Origin: Paulownia fortunei
Lineage: Eukaryota > Streptophyta > Magnoliopsida > Lamiales > Paulowniaceae
Length of the DNA stretch: 64,000 bases
Direction of reading: 5' to 3'
NCBI GenBank assembly: GCA_019321725.1
Contig: CM033114.1
Span: forward strand, 16,348,278 to 16,412,277
Both the position numbers and the translations under genes were made by a program. Below, one piece after another: positions 25,380 to 39,150 of the stretch (the first letter of the stretch is position 1; each line of letters begins with the position of its first letter). The notes below the pieces were generated by a model that made no database searches, was not told where the DNA came from, and was given only the letters and a program-made list of their open reading frames with translations.

Positions 25380-26431
25380 ATCGTCAAATACCCTCCTACT
25401 CTTCAAAAATTGAATTGAATGGACAAAAATATTATTGTAATTTTATAATAAAATAAATTTACTTTACCTTCTATTTTATTTTATATATTATTTTTTAAAT
25501 AAATTAATTAATTACATTTTATACTAATAAGTTATAATAAATATGATTCTAATAAAATAAAATAAATATATTTAACAAAATAAACATCAATTTTTATATT
25601 TTATTTAAAATATGGTGTCAATTTGTTTAAAATTTTGTTAAATATAAAAATAAATGTTGATTTTATCAAATATATTTAAATAAAAAATATCTAAAAGATA
25701 AAAGATTGATACATTATTTAATTATATTTTCATATTTAAGAAAATTTGGGTTAAATTATATTTGATTATAAAGAGTTTTTTTTTAAAAAATTTTTTGTGT
25801 ATTTTTTTAATATAAATAACATATTTATTTTAATTGAATGGACAAAAATATCATTGTAACTTTATAATAAAACAAATTCACTTTACCTTCTATTCTATTC
25901 TATATAATATTTTTTTAAAATAAACACATTAATTATATTTTATACTAATAAATTATAATAAATATGATACTACGAATTAAACTAAATATGTTATTTATAT
26001 TAAAAAAAAAAACATACAAAAAAGATTTCTTAGTAAAAAACTCTTTATAATCAAATATAGTTTGACCCAAATTTTCTTAAATATGAAAATATAATTGAAT
26101 AATATATCAATCTTTTATCTTTAAGATATTTTTTATTTAAATATATTTGATAAAATCAACATTCATTTTTATGTTTATTTTTTTTAAACAAATTGATACT
26201 ATATTTTAAATAAAATATAAAAATTGATGTTTATTTGTTAAACATATTTATTTTATTTTCTTAGAATCATATTTATTATAATTTATTAGTATAAAATATA
26301 ATTAATGCATTTATTTAAAAAATGATATATAAAATAGAATAGAGGGTAAATTGGATTTATTTTATTATAAAATCACAATAATATTTTTGTCCATTCAATT
26401 CAATTTTTGAAGAGTAGGGGGTATTTGACGA
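25380..26431. repeat. 1.05-kb palindrome with a third module copy in the loop
   Basis: The left arm (25380-25837) and right arm (25983-26431) are inverted copies aligned along their full length. The left arm starts TCGTCAAATACCC and the right arm ends GGGTATTTGACGA. Inner ends are AATATAAATAACATATTTA and its near reverse complement. The 145-bp spacer is not unique: 25832-25971 is a direct copy of left-arm 25413-25550, with the shared start AATTGAATGGACAAAAATAT. The module therefore occurs three times, twice direct and once inverted. The DNA is very AT-rich with no coding frame. It lies between SmF and the Kelch gene. It may be a fold-back transposon or the product of nested MITE insertion; no transposon family was recognised. 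Confidence 0.85.
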
Positions 26432-28695
26432 TTTTTATTATATAGGGGGTATTTGATACCAAAAATAATAATAAAAGGGGTAAAATGAAATTAATCCTAA
26501 ATATTTTTGTGAAATTTGGACTAAATTCGAGCATTTTCATTAATTACAGGATTAAATTAATTTTTTAAATTCGAACAGGACTATTTTTGACACACCCTCT
26601 TAGTTACATGGTTAATTTAGCACTTTCGCCCATCCGCATCACTATCATCATTGAACAATTCATAATTTGTTATTAAGAAAAAAATTGAAAACTCAAGCAC
26701 AAACATAAAATTAAATCAATAAGAATAATCACATAACACAAATGCAATTGTGACGGTGTTTTTCAGCAAGAATAAATGCATTCAAAGTGAGATAAATATT
26801 TTGAGATTTTAGACTTTGTTTGGTTACAATTTTTGGATGATAACACCAAAATTTTTGTAATCACCTTAACAGTAAAAACAATAATGAATTTGCATCTTTT
26901 TTTACACCATATTTTTGTATATAATCTCTCAGTCATAATATCTCATTTTTTCAATAGATCAACTACTTTTTTTTTTTGCAACTCTTTTACATTCTTTATA
27001 ATATAATTACTCCCCCTACTCGGCACACATATTTCTCCTCCTTTTAAATATAAAATATGAAGTAATAAATTATTACAATACAAATTAATCCTTTTCATCA
27101 TCCAGATTTATAAATTAATATTTATTTTTTAGAGCGTTCTAAAATATTTTTTTTTTAAATAAGATTTTTTTTTCTCAAAATACTCTTTCACTTAAAGTAA
27201 TGCCGTGACACCTTAAAATAATTTTTTTTTTCTCAAAAATTATGAAATTGGTAGCTTAATCTCAATTTGGTCATTACAAATATTTCTTCCTATTGTTAAT
27301 TGGTAGCTTCTGAATTACAAATAAAATGCCTTTAAAGTGTAATATGCAACTTTAGGATTATAAATTGGAATGTCATAGGGTTATTTGCGTCACTTCATCT
27401 AAAGTTTTGAATTTTACCAGCCAACTTTCCTGTCACTTTATTTTGTCAAAATTCTAATATTTAAAACCAAAATGCCCCTTTTCTCTATATGTATTAAAAC
27501 ATTGAAACATAACTTTCCAAAAGTTTGATTTGTATACTTTTCATAATGCATAATTCTTTTTAGAAAAAAGAACACGAGTTAAGTAAATATTATGTTTTAA
27601 GGCCATTTAAGTGATACAAAGAGTGTATATTATTTTTTATATTTGACGACAATCATAATATATTCAATATTCGTTAATATAAATGGTTCACAAATTTTCA
27701 AATGTATAGTTTTGTAAATGAATAGAGAGACCCATGTTTAATTACGAAAGTCATCTTTAATAATGCAATAAACATTAATGATTTTCGAAAAATCAAATCA
27801 AATGCATTACTTTTTTCTACAAACAATAGTACATACTATATAGTATTGAAAATTTCATAATTTAAAACTTTGGTCTTACGTATTCTTTGGATTATACATT
27901 AATAAAAAAGATTCTTACTTAATATTTTTAAAATTATGCATCTATTTAAACATGTAAAAGTTAATCGATACTCCTTATTTTAGTAAATATTTATCATTAT
28001 GTCTAAAGTGGCTCATACTCAAAGAGTATTGAGCTTAATCTTCATGATCCTAAGCTTAAAATAAGCTCATACAAATTTTGACCTTCATGATTCTAACCTT
28101 AAAATAAGCCCATACAATTTTTTCTCCTCTTAGCTCCAAATTAAATTCCTCTCTCTCAATTTTTGTCAAAGTTAGATGCACTCAAATCTTACTAAAGAAA
28201 ATACATGTCAAGTCTTGTAAATACGATTAGTTAAATATGTAGATTTACTATTTTATTTTTTTTATGGGAATAGACAGGTCAAATAGCGCTAGTTCCATCC
28301 CTCACTCGTAAGAGATTAGGAACTAGTTTAGCTAGATGTGAGAGCGGTTGACTCTTATTCCATTCCTTCGTAAACTCAAGAATGGTTAGATTGGTATAGT
28401 TGCATTAACTGCATCACCTTATTAGCAATAGTAGCTCATTAGGTCATTAATATTAGTTTCTTATCTACTCTTATATCTCGTTTTTGTCTTACAATTAGTA
28501 GGTCAGTCACTGACCGATAAACATATAGTCAATATGATATAATAGATAACATGTTATTCTCAATTGTCGAAGGCTCGCTCAAACCCTAAAGAGACTCTAA
28601 ATACTCTTATACTTTTTTTTTTTTCTATATTTTGATTTGATCCTTATCAGATTCAAATTTAGCTCATAGTTAATCACCTTTAATTTAAACACTTA
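26432..28695. other. AT-rich intergenic DNA between SmF and Kelch gene
   Basis: No gene or transposon domain was recognised. Long A/T tracts are frequent. Confidence 0.45.
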
Positions 28696-28697
28696 GA

Positions 28698-29062
28698 GCA
28701 TGTTTTGTTTCATTATTCATTTTTATGTTTCCACGTTGGAAATATTTTTACTAAATTTTTGTGTAAAAAATAAAAATATGTTTGAATTTAGTATATTTCT
28801 ACGTAAATTATATAGATTTAGAAATAAAAATATATTTATTTTGTTATATTTGTTGTATGAAAAAACGTAAAATATTAGTGAATTTGAAAATAAATTTAAT
28901 ATGTGTGCATATAAATACATGAAATATTAGTAAGTTTGAAAAAAAATAAATTAAAAATAAAAATAAATTGTATTTCTAATGAAAATGATTAAAATAAATA
29001 TATTTTTAAAATTTTAAATAGTAAAAAAAAAAGGTTTGAGGAAATGAAATCAAATGGGCTTT
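28698..29062. mobile_element. Possible MITE upstream of the Kelch gene
   Basis: The left end GCATGTTTTGTTTCATT resembles the reverse complement of the right end (GCCCATTTGATTTCATTT). The interior is extremely AT-rich. Similar GTTTGG/GTTTCATT-type ends occur on many plant MITEs, but no clean target duplication was found. Confidence 0.3.
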
Positions 29063-29721
29063 TAAAATCTGACCTCTCCTTAAATTTAAGGTGACTTGCT
29101 CCACTCGCTTATGCTAATCTAGTTTAATCTTAATGCATTGATAAGTACTAGGTAATATTTGAAATTCAAGCACTTACAGTTTTAACATTTTTACATAGGA
29201 CAAAAGGCCCCTTAAAAAATAGAAAAAAGAAAAAAGAAAAAAGAACACAAAAAGACTTCTCTACCCTTCACTTCTTTCAAATTTCAACTAGCCCCACTGT
29301 TAAAATCCCCTCGTCGGTTAACCGAGAGCAACGGCCTCGTACGATTCGGTTTCCTTTGTCGGTACGCACACCTCCGCCGTTTCCCCCCACCAAGATCGGG
29401 CGTTTTCCGCCGTCCGATCTCGCGCCATTGCTCGGATCCGATCCCCGCCGAGTTCCCTGTTAGATTCTCGCGCTCTTTATATTTTTTTCTCAATATTTTG
29501 ATCGTTGATTAGTTCTGTTGTTTTGGTGGCTCTATAATGTGATTGCCCTTTCGATTTTTTCTTGTTATTTCTACTTCCATTGCTGATTTTTGATGAGTTT
29601 CGTTGAGGCAGTGGAGTTGAGATCTTGAATTCATTTTCCCCTCCAATTTCATATTTTTCAGCAGTGTTCATTCTCTTAAGTTGAATTGATAAAACTATGG
29701 TGTAACTGCAGAATAGCTTCA

Positions 29722-32700
29722 ATGGGAACGGACAGTCAAAGTTGGCATTTGGATTTAAGTTATGACGAATGGGTTGCGCTCCCTGTATCTGGTCAGCGGC
29801 CTGCTGCTCGGTACAAGGTGTTGTTCATCTTTCAAATTTTAGAATTTATAATTCTAAACTCTCCGTGATTATTAGTTGTTTGTGTTGCTACTCATATGTT
29901 TTTTCTTCTGTTTTCATCAGTGAGCATAAGCATGGTGCAGTCATATGTTTTCTTTTCATTTTTTTGGCTTTCAGGATCACATCTTTATATTTTATGGACT
30001 ATCTTGTTTCTTTTGCCATTTTTTTCTTGGATTGCAGCATGCTGCAACAGTAGTTGATGAGAAGTTGTACATTACGGGTGGAAGTCGCAATGGTCGATAC
30101 TTATCTGATTTCCAGGTATTTTTAGTGCTTTAGTTTTGCTCATGCAAGTTTTCTTTTTATCCTTGGGATTTTATTATTTTCTTGCAATGCTTTCAGGTTT
30201 TTGATTTGAGAAATTTGACATGGTCAACCATAAAATTGAACATGGAAGCTGATGATGCCCAAAGTAAAGATGGTATCCTACCAGAAGTTTTTCCTGCAAT
30301 TTCTGGTCACAGTATGGTAGGATATTGTTGCAGTTTTATGTTCTTCTCTTCGGTGTTCTATTATTCCTATGCCTCATTTGTTTTAGATCTTTTCTTTGTT
30401 TTTGGCTGGGAACTCACTGTAGTATATTCAGGAGTTTATATTAACATATTTTTATACTTTATATAGTCGATTTATATAGATTTAATTTTTTATCTCCAGA
30501 TCAAATGGGGAAAGAGACTTTTTCTTCTTGCTGGTCTCTCAAAGAATATTACCAACAGGGTGACAGGTTTGTTTCTACTGTATCCAACTTACTTCTGCAG
30601 AAATGTGGAACCATTTGGATCTGTTTTGATAATGCCAAAAGATTGCTCAAATCTTTATGTTCTTTGGTATTGGTGCCAGAATTTGATTTCTCTACTTGGT
30701 GTATGTTGTGCAGTATGGTTCATTGATCTTGAATCACACAATTGCCGCGTTGTTGAGACCTTTGGAAAAGTTCCAGTAATGAACCGATCTTTGACTTCTC
30801 ATTACAAATTTTGTTTTCTTCTTTATCTGTTCTTTTTTCATTTATTGAGTTGTATCCTTGGTGGCAACTTGATGAGTTATGAACACCAGGTTCATGTAGT
30901 CTCCTCAATATATTATTGTGAAAGTGCATTTTTACCTTAACGATTTAATTGGTATTTAACTACAGGTAGCACGCAGTGGGCAATCTGTTACTCTTTTCGG
31001 TTCTAAACTTATCATGTTTGGTGGAGAAGACAGGAATAGACGACTACTAAACGATGTCCATGTCCTTGATTTGCAGACCATGACTTGGAATTCTGTTAAG
31101 ACTATGTATGTTTACATTCAAACTTATGGCAGCTAAGTTCACTTTTTATGGAGGAATTCTTATCCTTATATTATGCTTTGATAGGCAGACACCTCCAACC
31201 CCCAGATTTGATCACACAGCTGCACTGCATGCTGAACGATACCTTTTTATATTTGGCGGATGCTCTGATTCCATCTTTTTCAACGACCTCCATGTGCTAG
31301 ATCTGGAAACAGTAAGCTTCCCCTTTTGTATGTATCTGTTGACTGCTTTAAGCCTGTTAATTTTCAGAGTGTTCCTTTGTGCGTAATTTAGCAATGATGA
31401 CAAAATATGAGCTACCAAGGTGAAGATTAGATATCCTCAATATGTTCCTCATGCATCATTGAAGAAAAATGAGTTGAGTCAACAGAAGTGCGTATTCAAA
31501 GTGGCCATCTAGAGAGCACAACAGGACTTTTGAGTCATTTTTTAATATTTATTTTCATTCAGAATTAATATCGTTTACTTCATTCATCTGATGAATGCTT
31601 GGTACTATTGTCATTTACTTTTGTCTTTTCTGAGGAAATGTGATAGTTTCTTGGGATGATTATTGAAGTATAACATTACAACTTTTAAATATGGCACTTT
31701 AAAAATGACGAGGACATTATAACATAAAGGAAACTGAGGGCATTCAATCCTGTGCCAAAGGCGTATGCTTTTCAAGTGTATTGCTGGAAGAACAGTCGAT
31801 CATGTACTATATCTACAATTTTTTATTTTGTTGTGCAGATGGAATGGTCCCAACCACAAGTGCAGGGTGATTTGGTGACCGCCAGGGCGGGGCATGCTAG
31901 TGTTTCTGTTGATGGAAACTGGTTTGTAGTTGGTGGTGGAGATAATAAAAGTGGTAAGTGAAATATTCAGCACCAGTTGTCATGTAATATTTTCGTTCCT
32001 TTTTCACATAAGCTCATGCTTATTTATTTCTGTTACTTGTATGATTAAAAACCTTTTTGCTCGCAGGTGCCATGGAAACCCTTGTGATAAATATGTCTAA
32101 GCTTGTTGTCTCAGTGCTGACAACTGTAAAAGGAAGACATCCCCTAGCTAGTGAGGTACTAAGCTTCCGTTTTTGCTCTCTTATTTTAAGTATAGGGCAG
32201 GGCAAGCAGGCCATATTATTATCCCGGTGCCTTCTTGCACCAGAAGAAACCTGAGGTTCTTACCTAGATTTTGTTTTTGATGCTAGAATTTTCAGATAGT
32301 GATGCTTTGGTGGGCTTTAGGAGAGGATGTGATTGGTCTTTTGGTTGTGCACTTGCTCAAGACTTAAAAGGAATATATACTTGCTGAGTTGAAATTTAAA
32401 AATATTAGTCAAATTAATTAACTAAAACCAGCTATCCAGAAAATAAAGTTCTTTATTTATTCTTTGAAAACTCACAAAAGTGTTAATGAACTATATAGTG
32501 AAAATGTCATTGCTTCTGTTGGGTCTTAATTGAAATTTGTTGTATTATTATATTTGGACTTTTTTTGGTAATATGATGAGTCTGGGACCTTTAGAAACAT
32601 ATCCTTGAGTCTTTACTCATGCATTAATGTTTTTTTTATCTTTAACATATGTTTTATATTTAATCCTTGCTCAGACTAAATGAAGCTCTTGTGTTTTCCT

Positions 32701-35194
32701 CATTTTATGGGTCTTCTTAAGCAAGAACAATTTAACAAATGCTACATTCTCCACCACAGTACTTCAAATGGTTTCCCATCTGATATATTTCATTGCCTGC
32801 CAAATATTGTTATATTTCTTTCTCATTCATTCAGTATGACTCTGTGTAGAAAGGTATCAAATTTAGATATGTAATGTCATTTCTAGAAGAGCTGCACAAA
32901 GAGAAAAGATAACTTCATGCAATGGACATCAATTGGTCTACATATAGATTCTTATGAACTAGTTCTTAATGTTCGATGCTCAGTTATTTCGCCTTTCTGG
33001 ATATGCAACCAATAAGGTGTAGAATGGTGATAGAATGACAAGAATGCGATGAAAAGTGATCTAATATTTGTGTTGAAAGGTGCAAAACTAGCAAACTTAT
33101 TTTATTTCTATAAAGTTGCACAAAGACATAATATAACATTATGCAACTGATATCAATTGGCCTATGTTAAGCTTCCATAGTGATGTTGTTCTTATAGTTC
33201 AGTATTCATGGTTATTCTAACTTTCTGGATTTTCAAGCAAAAATGTGTATACTGGTGATGAAGAAAAAAGAATTTCTCTAATTATACAGCAGTCAGAGTT
33301 TGTAATTAACTTTTATGTCATTTGCAACTGACCTTTATGAAGCATTTGCATAAGTCCAAAATATTATCTGAAGGTAGTTGACCTGAAGGAGTATTAGGCC
33401 ATTCGATTATCAGCTTTTTCTTGTCAGATGCGAACTTTTAGCATCAGTGCACGGCTTTGTTTTTGTGTGCTATCACTGCCGTGACCAGGGAATGAAGATG
33501 ATAGATGGAACTTTATGCCGACATTGTGAAGTTATGATATAAAAATCTTACGATGATTTCTTAAGAATTTATTATTGACACTCTTCAGCGTTACTTTACA
33601 ATGTGATGTTGAAATACAGAACAATGGTTTTTACAATACAAACCATTAGTTTCTTTACAATATGATGTTTAAATACAGAACGATCATTTGTTACAATAGC
33701 ATATTCTGTATTTAAAGCTTGAATGCATGTATTTTGAGTTGTATCATCTGCATCTTTAACTTGTTTCCTATATATTTTTTTCTTCACAATAGTTTAAAAT
33801 GATGCCATATACAGGGTATCAGTGTTTCCTTGGCGTCCCTAGGTGGTGAGAATTTTCTGGTTACTTTTGGTGGTTACAATGGAAAGTACTACAATGAGGT
33901 ATGACTTATATTACTTGTACAAGTATATGATTTTCTAAAGTAGTTGCCTCATATGGGGCAGGTAGGTATTACTAGGGGATATGGAGATGGCACATCTTTA
34001 TGATATATGATGCTGAACTTCAAGTAATATTATAACAATGATTGAAAGCTCGGTAGCTGGTTCGTGAGCTTTTGGACACTTGAACAGGGGGCTTGAACTC
34101 GACTCGCTAAAGAGCTCAAGCAGAAAAAAAGAGCTCAAGTCCAGTAATACTAGAGCTGCTCGACTCGTCTTAGACCCCTAAAACCTATTTCTTTTTTAAC
34201 TTTTTCATTTTTGATATTATCTTATTTTGGCATACTTATTTTTACATATCCTGTTTTCTCGGTTTATAATTGCATTTTAATCTGTGTCATCTTTTTTCAT
34301 TTTTTTTCTCAGTTGTTTGCTTAATGACTTAGTTCAACCCGTCAATGTGGTCTCTTCTTCATATATATAGGTATTTGTTATGAGGCCCAAACCAAGGAAC
34401 TTTTTACATCCGAAGATATTACAATCACCAGCAGCGGCTGCTGCTGTGGCTTCTGTTACTGCTGCATATGCCTTGGCAAAACCTGAAATGTTAGATTTCA
34501 CTGAAAGAGAAGATTCAGATTTTAAGGTGATCCCAGTGGATACCTCTGACCAGGATCTTTCAGTTGAAATTAATTCAATCAGAGACAAAAGAAGGAGTTG
34601 GAGTCATCACTTATGGACGTTACAGTGGAGAATTCTGCTCTCAAGACTAAGATTGAAGAAATGAAAGCAAATCACGTTGACTTGTCCAAGGTCTGGTTAC
34701 CACAATAAATTGTTAGGTTGTTTGTGATAGTAGTTGTCACAAATCTTCTCATCTTCATGAGTTGGTTGCAGGAATTACATTCAGTGCAAGGACAACTTGT
34801 TGCTGAAAGATCAAGATGCGACAAATTGGAGGTCATATCTTTTCTTTTTCTTTTTTCTCTTTTTTGATCAATTAGATTTTCTTGAAATCTTTTTCCTGTG
34901 CTCTGGTTAACCATGGGTTTTTGTGTTTGGAAGTTGCAAAATGCTGAACTAAAATTATTTTCTTTTAGTATGTTCTGCTCGTTATCTTTAAAAAAATTAA
35001 CATCAATCTATCTAAAATGGCTTCGGCAGGCACAAATAGTAGAGCTGCAGAAGATGCTTGAGTCAATGCCATCATTAGAAGAAGAAGTTAAAGCCCTTAG
35101 GACAGAAAAATCTGCATTTGAGCGTGATATGGAAATTGCTGCAACTGTCCAGAGGCAGCCATCTGGTGGCATTTGGAAATGGGTTGCTGGATAA
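29722..35194 (+). CDS. Kelch-repeat protein with C-terminal coiled coil (At5g04420 type), one apparent frameshift
   Basis: Thirteen coding exons were placed: 29722-29817, 30038-30115, 30197-30316, 30500-30566, 30714-30775, 30966-31105, 31185-31311, 31839-31953, 32067-32155, 33815-33898, 34371-34690, 34772-34831 and 35030-35194. They give about 507 residues if one base is restored in the A-run at 34587-34590. About residues 30-330 form a Kelch beta-propeller, with repeated blades such as AATVVDEKLYITGGSRNGRY, SKLIMFGGEDRNRRLLNDVH and RYLFIFGGCSDSIFFNDLHV. An Ala-rich linker is followed by a predicted coiled coil (about 400-490, e.g. LEEEVKALRTEKSAFERDME) and a conserved end GGIWKWVAG. The family resembles the Kelch part of plant ACBP4/5 but has no acyl-CoA-binding domain; its function is not established. 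The ATG follows an acceptor-like CTGCAG, so a 5' UTR intron is likely, downstream of a GC-rich leader (29280-29470). The frameshift truncates the naive ORF at about residue 420. Confidence 0.88.
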
Positions 35195-36110
35195 GCAGAT
35201 TGTCTGGAGCTGCTGAAGTTGTCAAGGTCTGTAACCCACTTAATGAGTATAATGCGTCCATCCAGCATAATATACCAACTACAGGATGGCTGTTATCACA
35301 GTTACTTCGGTTAGAAATGCTAGAGTGAATTTTGAAGTGCTTTCTGCTCTTGTACCATTTGTGAGTAAGAAGGCTGGACTTGACATCAGGTTTTTATTTC
35401 TTTTCTGATTAATCATTTTTTTTGTAATCCTTTAACATTTCATGTAATCATAGGTAAAGTTAAATATTTAGATTTATTCTTTTTTTTCCACGTGTTATAT
35501 GTGATTACTTCCAATTTAAAAGAGAATGGCATCTGTTTTTTTTTTTTTTTTTTTTTTTTTTTGAAAAAATGTTATCTTAACTGCATCCAACACTTGTGCA
35601 ATTTTATCAGACTTTTTGTTTTTCTGCTGATCTGGAGATCTTCTGGATAATTATACTTCTCTTACCAGTTCTTAGATGATGTTCATTCGTGCACAGATAG
35701 ATGAAGTCTGTATGATGCAATTATAATAGGATTCTTGAGATATTTTGACATTTTTAAAGATCTGAATAGCACCATTGTGTGAATTTATAGCTTTGGCATG
35801 GTGGCCGACATTGAATCCAACAACTGGTATCTGAACCAATGTTAATAGGTATTTGGTGTTAATGTGGAGAAGACTGCTGGCTGGGTAAGGTGACTTTTTT
35901 TCTTTTTATAAGGATTATAGTGTGGTTGGCTCAAGTTATAGTTGGAATGTGATGCTTAGGCCACTCTAAATGTTTCATAAGATTTATGTACCTTAACATT
36001 CATGGCAAGCGTTCTGTCCAAAACTATCAAGTCAAGTGATTTAGCTTTAGGTTGGCTCATGCTTGGTTTGAAATAATGCGAGTTGTGTGATTGGTGTTTA
36101 TGTTAGCCTT

Positions 36111-36148
<38 letters not shown>

Positions 36149-36425
36149 CGTTTTGGGATAGTCAAGATTGTTTGAATGTAAGTTAGAACAAGATTATACC
36201 TTTTTCCAAAGAGTAGCGAATAAAATTACTATCATTAGGATAAAAAATAATTAGACAACATATTTCATACATATTCAATGTATATGTTACGCAACTAAAT
36301 TATTTAGCATGAGCCGAGCCTAATGTAAGTCAAGTTTATCTCTCATCACGCTTGACTTGAATTAAATTCAAGCACTAAATTGTTGGTAAGTTTATTTTGG
36401 TTTGAACTCATATGACTTGATTTTA
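35195..36425. other. Kelch-gene 3' region and intergenic DNA
   Basis: This holds the likely 3' UTR, a pure T run at about 35537-35562, and a (TA)n tract at about 36117-36147. Degenerate GAGCTTG/CAAGCTC-rich sequence like that of hAT-derived repeats occurs at 36020-36420. No gene was recognised. Confidence 0.4.
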
Positions 36426-36429
36426 AAAT

Positions 36430-36712
36430 TAGGGCACTGGTGAGCATTTGAGGGAAAAGTGTAGTAGATCGTGAGTTCGATTTCTTTTTGGAGGCACGAG
36501 AGCGTCGCGTGCTTGTTTCGGGGGTTCCGTCCGTACTTAAGGTGGGTCTAAGGGATAGAATAACTGATACAAACGTCCGATCCAAGTGCGAACTGCTCGT
36601 ACATCCAATTTACCGAAAGACCGAATCAGGTGGAAAAATTGATTCTCTCCCAAGATTAATTTGGGTTCAAAGGGCTTTGAAAACCTTAGTATAAAAATAA
36701 AAATAAAAATTA
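36430..36712 (+). mobile_element. Candidate tRNA-derived SINE
   Basis: About 280 bp is locally richer in GC. It contains a possible A-box region (TGGTGAGCATTTGAGG, 36438-36453) and, about 20 bp later, a B-box-like GAGTTCGATTTC (36472-36483). It ends in an A-rich tail of AAAAT-type units. AAAATTA occurs just before the element and again at the end of its tail, as expected for a target duplication. A-box agreement is weak and the family is unassigned. Confidence 0.4.
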
Positions 36713-39150
36713 AGTCATATTTTACTTCACCTCAAAAAATTGCAAACAAAATTGCATGTTTGCAGTAAATCTCCCACAAAGCAAGAAAAAGCATTTTGCC
36801 CTTTGTAATTACTTTTGTCGGAACACTTCTCGTTGGGTAAATTTTCCAACAAGTGTTGTAGCTCTTCACCTCTTGAAATTATTTTTCTTTAAGCACTTTA
36901 CAGCCTAAAATTACTTTTCTGGTAACACTTAAGTCTTCAAGAACATATTATTATTTTTTTCGTATGATTACCTTTTTTTTTTTTTTTGTGAAAGATCTTT
37001 TACTTATTTATTCCAAAAGTGCTATAATTCATTTTTAAAATAAAAAAATTTAACTGCCCAAAAAGAATCTAAAAGGAAACACTTAATATAACCATAAAAA
37101 ATGCTCAAAACTAAATGTAAGAATAAGCTAAAAGGCGTGAAATAATTTAATAATTTTCATTAATTCCATGACTTGTAAAATTAGCATTACGTGTTTTCTA
37201 AAGTTTTCAGTAATTATTTTACTTTTAAAATTTTGGATTACATATTTTTATTGGATTTTATATATTTATGTTGGATAAGTAAGTTGTCTTCTTGTCATGG
37301 TTTCATAGTTAAATCCGTTAGGTGTCTGAAGGGATGTTGTTGGAGGTGTTAAATTAGTAGCCGGCAATAGCCCAGCGTCACAAGATTCAACTTTTGTTCC
37401 TTTGAAATATGCATTTGTTAACAAATAAGGACATCTGAAGCATCACTTTCCGGTTGCATGTTTGAAAAATGATTCACACGCTTTTGCCGCCCATGTTTTT
37501 GTTTGTATGCATTGGGCAGGAATAAATTGTTCCCCACAAGTAGTCTGTCTACACCTAGTTATAATCTTTTCCCAGATTAATTACATGATGAATATATTTA
37601 TTTGTGTTTACAATTTTACATTGTGATTACTTGAGTTTGGTCATAATCTGTATGAGTTTATAAACAACAAACCTTTTGGTATATTGTCTCCCCACGCAAT
37701 AGGTTTTGCAAACAAGTGCTCGTTTTTGGGTCAACCCACCCACATGGATGTGCGTATTTTTACTTTTGGAGGAAGCCGCACTGGATGTAGCATCGAGAAT
37801 AGAGCTTACCACGAATCCAGAATTAACGATTCTGAGTCAAAATCGTTGGTTCCAAGGGTCGGAATTTTCCGACCCTTAACTGTAACTGGAGGTCTGGGTT
37901 GCCTGCCGATTCCAGTTCCGAGTTTGGTTCTGACCTTTTTTTTTTATTTTAACTTATATTTTAAAAAATTGTTATTTCTTAGCTAACCATTAATTCAACG
38001 AAATTACAATTTTTTTAAAAACAAAAAGAGTTTGAAGTCTTAAATTTAAATTTGAGTGATAATTTTTGAATTTAAAATTGAAAATATATTGTTAATATTT
38101 TCCTTATCTCTATTGGTTGAACTGACTATTTTTTATAAATGATGAAATTATAGAATTTAAAATTGAAGAATGAAGGAAATGAAATATGAAAAATGATTTA
38201 ATGGAACAGTTGAAATAATATAAAATATATAATATAGAATTGAAGAATGAATAATTGAGAATAGAGAATTAGAGAATTGATAATGTAAAAGTATGAAAAA
38301 AATAAAGAGGGGAAGGGGTTTTTATAGGGAAAAAATACAAAAAATACAAAAAAGAAAATGGAACCACTGGGTCGGACCCGGCGGTACGGCAAGTTTAGTC
38401 ACCTCAACCCGTGAATCCACGGGCCGATTATGGGTTGAACCCGTCGACCCATAGTCAATAAATTTTGACCCATTGATTATGGACCGGTCCGATTCCTATC
38501 CGACTCGTGCTCACCTCTAATCGAAAAGACCCTTGTTTATGTTTTATGTTTAATGAAAATTGTTAATTCCAAAAAAAGTTGTTTGCACCCATTTGTAGAC
38601 TAATCTAAATTTCTTCTCACAACTGAATTAGGATATTACACATGTTACCTAAATTAACTGAATTTAGGGTTATTGATTTTGAATAATCTCTATTATCTGT
38701 ATTTATTATTGTATTATATTATATACTATTTATAAAATTACAAATATATCAGGATAATTTAAGTTACTTAAATTTTTTATAGTAACAAATTTAACCCTCC
38801 ATAGTTATTAGAATGAAGAACTCAAATAAGATCAATTAAGTACATATAATTTTAGTGCTAGCAATTGATGACGGGGTCGAACTCCACTTCCTGTCATATA
38901 AAACTCCTACAAACTGAAAAACAGTAAGATAGACGTGACAAAAAGTATATTCAAGTCATCATAATTCATAACACTAACAAAAGGTCTTTGTTAAAAATAA
39001 AATAAAAATAAAAATAAAAAAAACTTTAAACACACACACACACACATATATATATATATGTATATTTCTTTTTATATTCCAACATTATATATATATATAT
39101 ATATATTTCTTTTTATATTCCAAATGGCATTTTGTTCCTCTCTCCTCTGT
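36713..39150. other. Repeat-rich intergenic DNA with hAT-like termini
   Basis: No gene was recognised. Around 37830-37930 and 38365-38520 there is sequence rich in GGTTC/GAACC and GGGTCG/CGACCC words. Its right edge, read on the minus strand, is TTAGAGGTGAGCACGAGTCG, which resembles hAT ends (TAGAGGTG). This is probably a diverged non-autonomous hAT element whose left end I could not place. (CA)n and (TA)n tracts occur at 39030-39110. Confidence 0.35.
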
